Below, piece by piece: positions 62,078 to 64,000 of a stretch of 64,000 bases of DNA. The notes beneath the pieces are model-generated. The model saw nothing but the letters and a program-made list of their open reading frames with translations. It had not been told where the DNA came from and did no database searches. The position numbers and the translations under genes were made by a program. Numbering within the stretch: the stretch's first letter is position 1; each line of letters starts with the position of its first letter. This stretch comes from Paraburkholderia kururiensis JCM 10599 = LMG 19447 (GTDB taxonomy: Bacteria > Pseudomonadota > Gammaproteobacteria > Burkholderiales > Burkholderiaceae): positions 186,001 through 250,000 of the forward strand of contig NZ_RJZE01000004.1 of the NCBI RefSeq assembly GCF_003986935.1, in the 5' to 3' direction.

Positions 62078-63793
62078 TCAGTTGAGCTGATAAGAGAACG
62101 TCGCGTTGATGCGCGGGCTGCGCGAAGCGCTTTCCACGGGCGCGTCGCCAACGGCTTTCGCGACCGAAAGATCGAGGCTGTAGTACTTCGCGTCGGAGAT
62201 CCGAAAGCCGAATGCAACCGAGGCAAGCCGCGACGGCTGCGGCGTGCCCGCATGCAGGTAGACGCGCGCCGTGTCGAACGACACGTACGGCGTGATCGTG
62301 CGCAGATACGTGAAGCCTGGCGTGAACGCGCGATTGATCTCGAACGAAACGGCCCAGCCCGAATCGCCCGATGCCTCGCCCGGTTCATAGCCCTGCGCGA
62401 AACGCTGCGCGCCGAACGAGATCTGCTCGGAGGTGGGCAACGTGTCGGGGCTGTACTGTCCCGTTGCGGAAATCGCAGTGCCGATCTTGAACGGCCACTC
62501 GTTGGTCTGCGAAAAACTCGCACCGGTGCGCACGAACTGCAGCGACACGGGGTTCTGCTGCACGAAGCCCGGCAGGTTCGTATCGACGGATTTCGACGCG
62601 CCCAATATGTCGAACGCCTTCGCCACGTTGATGCTCGCCTTGCGCACCTGGCCCGTTTGCACGCCCGTGTAGTCGGCCTGGAGTTGCAGCACGCGCACCT
62701 GCGAGCGCAGCCCGTACTGCGCGTCGTTAAGGGTGTTGTGATAACGGTCTTCGTCGTGCGAGGCGTAGGCGCTTACGGTGCCCACCACGCTGCGCGTATT
62801 GCTCAGCAGCAGCGGATACGCAAGCGAGCCGCCCAGCTTTTCGTTGATCACCGTGCGCTCCACATACGACGGCAGCCCCGGATTGTCGACGGGATTGCCG
62901 CGATAGTGCGAGGCATCGATCTTCGCGATGAGTCCGTCGCTGCCCACCGGCACCGCACCGTGCGCGGCGATGTAGGTCTGGTGATCGCGGCCCTTGGGCA
63001 GCAGCGCGGACACGCTCAACTGCTCGCCGAGCGAAGTGAGCCCGTTCTCCGTGGCCGTGACGAGGCCTTGCACGCCGGGATGATTGAAGTCGATGCCCGT
63101 GCTCAGATCGACAGGCTTGCGGTCCACCTTCAATTCGAGCGCCGTGGCGCCATCGGTGTTCTGCGGCGGCGGCACGTTGGCCGCCACCTTCACGCCGGGC
63201 AACAGACCTAGCACGTTGATGTAGCGTTCGAAGGTCGCAAGGCGCAGCGGCCGGTCGGCGCGGATGTGCTCCGCGATTGCGCGGATCTTGCCTTCCACGT
63301 TACCGGGCTTGCCCGTGACCTTCACCTCGGACACATAGCCTTCCACGACGGTCACACGCACCACGCCGTTCTCGAACGTCTGCGCGGGCACGAACGCGAA
63401 CGAGAGCGCATAGCCGCGTTCCTGATAGAGCTTCGTGACGCCGTTGGCTACCTCGATCAACTCGCCGATCGTGATGTCGTGATTCACGAGCGGTGTGAAG
63501 CGCTTCGCCACATCGTCGAATGGAATCGACTTCACGCCTTCCACCTGGAAGCGTGTGGGCGTGAGATGCCGCGCGAGCAGCTGCTGCAATTGCGGCGCCT
63601 GCTGTTGAACCTGCACGGTGACGTTGGGCGCCTTCTGTGGTGCATTGATCTGCGGCAGGGCGTCGAGCGGATTGCCGCCGGCAGCGGCGGGGCGGCTCTG
63701 CGCGTGGGCGACACTGGTGGCAAGCGCCGTCAGCGCGATCGTCCAGGTCGCGTACCGGTTGCAGGGGTTGCAGCGGTTGTATCCGTTGTTCAT
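62078..63793 (-). CDS. Two-partner secretion transporter, ShlB/FhaC/HecB family (TpsB)
   Basis: This 571-aa outer-membrane transporter of the Omp85/TpsB superfamily exports a large TpsA exoprotein (haemolysin, adhesin or CdiA-like). The signal peptide ends near VAHA-QSRP. Two POTRA domains follow: residues about 80-160 (FQVEGVKSIPFDDVAKRF) and about 162-240 (VSEVKVTGKPGNVEGKIRAI). The C-terminal 16-strand barrel contains RFAQGYEPGEASGDSGWAVSFE, close to the conserved VRGY/RGF loop motif that plugs the pore. ATG 63793 is preferred because GAGGAC precedes it; ATG 63814 is an alternative. No tpsA gene is present to the left, so the partner may lie beyond the right edge. Confidence 0.9.
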   Translation of the reverse strand: MNNGYNRCNPCNRYATWTIALTALATSVAHAQSRPAAAGGNPLDALPQINAPQKAPNVTVQVQQQAPQLQQLLARHLTPTRFQVEGVKSIPFDDVAKRFTPLVNHDITIGELIEVANGVTKLYQERGYALSFAFVPAQTFENGVVRVTVVEGYVSEVKVTGKPGNVEGKIRAIAEHIRADRPLRLATFERYINVLGLLPGVKVAANVPPPQNTDGATALELKVDRKPVDLSTGIDFNHPGVQGLVTATENGLTSLGEQLSVSALLPKGRDHQTYIAAHGAVPVGSDGLIAKIDASHYRGNPVDNPGLPSYVERTVINEKLGGSLAYPLLLSNTRSVVGTVSAYASHDEDRYHNTLNDAQYGLRSQVRVLQLQADYTGVQTGQVRKASINVAKAFDILGASKSVDTNLPGFVQQNPVSLQFVRTGASFSQTNEWPFKIGTAISATGQYSPDTLPTSEQISFGAQRFAQGYEPGEASGDSGWAVSFEINRAFTPGFTYLRTITPYVSFDTARVYLHAGTPQPSRLASVAFGFRISDAKYYSLDLSVAKAVGDAPVESASRSPRINATFSYQLN

Positions 63794-64000
63794 CGGATTG
63801 TCCTCGTAGGCCATTGTTGTTGTGCGCGCGTTGTGTGCAACGCTGCTGTTCGATGTGTGCTGCTTGCTGCGTGATCTGTGAAGCGCTGAAGCATTGCGGC
63901 GTGCGATGTTGCCGGGCAGCGCGATCGCGAGGACCATCGCTCGCCTTGATCGCGTGCCGTGCTGGTCCTCGGTCTAGTCGCTCTGGTCGGTCTAGTCGGT

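Overview
The window is a GC-rich chromosomal segment whose gene content and order (scpB-rluB, rimP-nusA-infB-rbfA-truB, typA, sucA-sucB-lpdA-zapE, a recC-recB-recD operon, a C-terminal-Phe porin of the general diffusion type, a FUSC exporter) point to a betaproteobacterium of the Burkholderiaceae, most likely Burkholderia, Paraburkholderia, Caballeronia or a close relative. This assignment comes from recognised protein families and synteny, not from a database search. No rRNA, tRNA, CRISPR array, phage or complete insertion sequence was seen. The only mobile-element trace is one short transposase-like N-terminal domain gene.

Layout. 1-3.0 kb: the 3' end of etfB, then etfA and a porin. 3.0-5.4 kb: divergent fluC/crcB and a PII-like DUF190 gene, then an amt ammonium transporter behind a near-consensus sigma-54 promoter. 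5.7-8.2 kb: an orphan CHASE3-type histidine kinase convergent with a DJ-1/PfpI protein. 8.2-10.7 kb: an acetyltransferase coupled to an Ala-rich lipoprotein, then an Rrf2 regulator and a YwnB-like NAD(P)-binding protein that share a TGTA-N11-TACA operator. 10.8-15.2 kb: a large MscS channel overlapping a thiol dioxygenase, and a divergent Lrp regulator with a recognisable Lrp box. 15.3-17.8 kb: a FUSC protein. 18.0-27.8 kb: recC-recB-recD-arfB, with 4-bp overlaps at every junction. 27.8-34.7 kb: an EAL phosphodiesterase followed by small hypothetical, secreted and accessory genes, an orphan DUF4096 gene and a LysR regulator. 34.8-36.1 kb: an aminotransferase.

36.5-46.4 kb is core gene-expression machinery: scpB, rluB, then the rimP-nusA-infB-rbfA-truB operon. 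That operon begins with a strong sigma-70 promoter and a structured leader containing an intrinsic terminator. 46.4-51.6 kb (minus strand) is a marR-OMF-emrA-emrB tripartite efflux operon with its own promoter. 52.0-61.3 kb holds typA, the complete 2-oxoglutarate dehydrogenase operon (sucA, sucB, lpdA) and zapE. 61.4-63.8 kb (minus) holds a DUF2147 secreted protein and a two-partner-secretion transporter (TpsB) whose TpsA substrate is not in the window.

No clearly novel multi-gene system is present. The observations most worth follow-up are regulatory: the rimP-nusA leader with a terminator and a second hairpin abutting the Shine-Dalgarno, the shared Rrf2 operator, the sigma-54 site at amt, the long inverted repeat upstream of sucA and the palindrome in the typA promoter region. 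The coupling of the ribosome-rescue gene arfB to recBCD also stands out.
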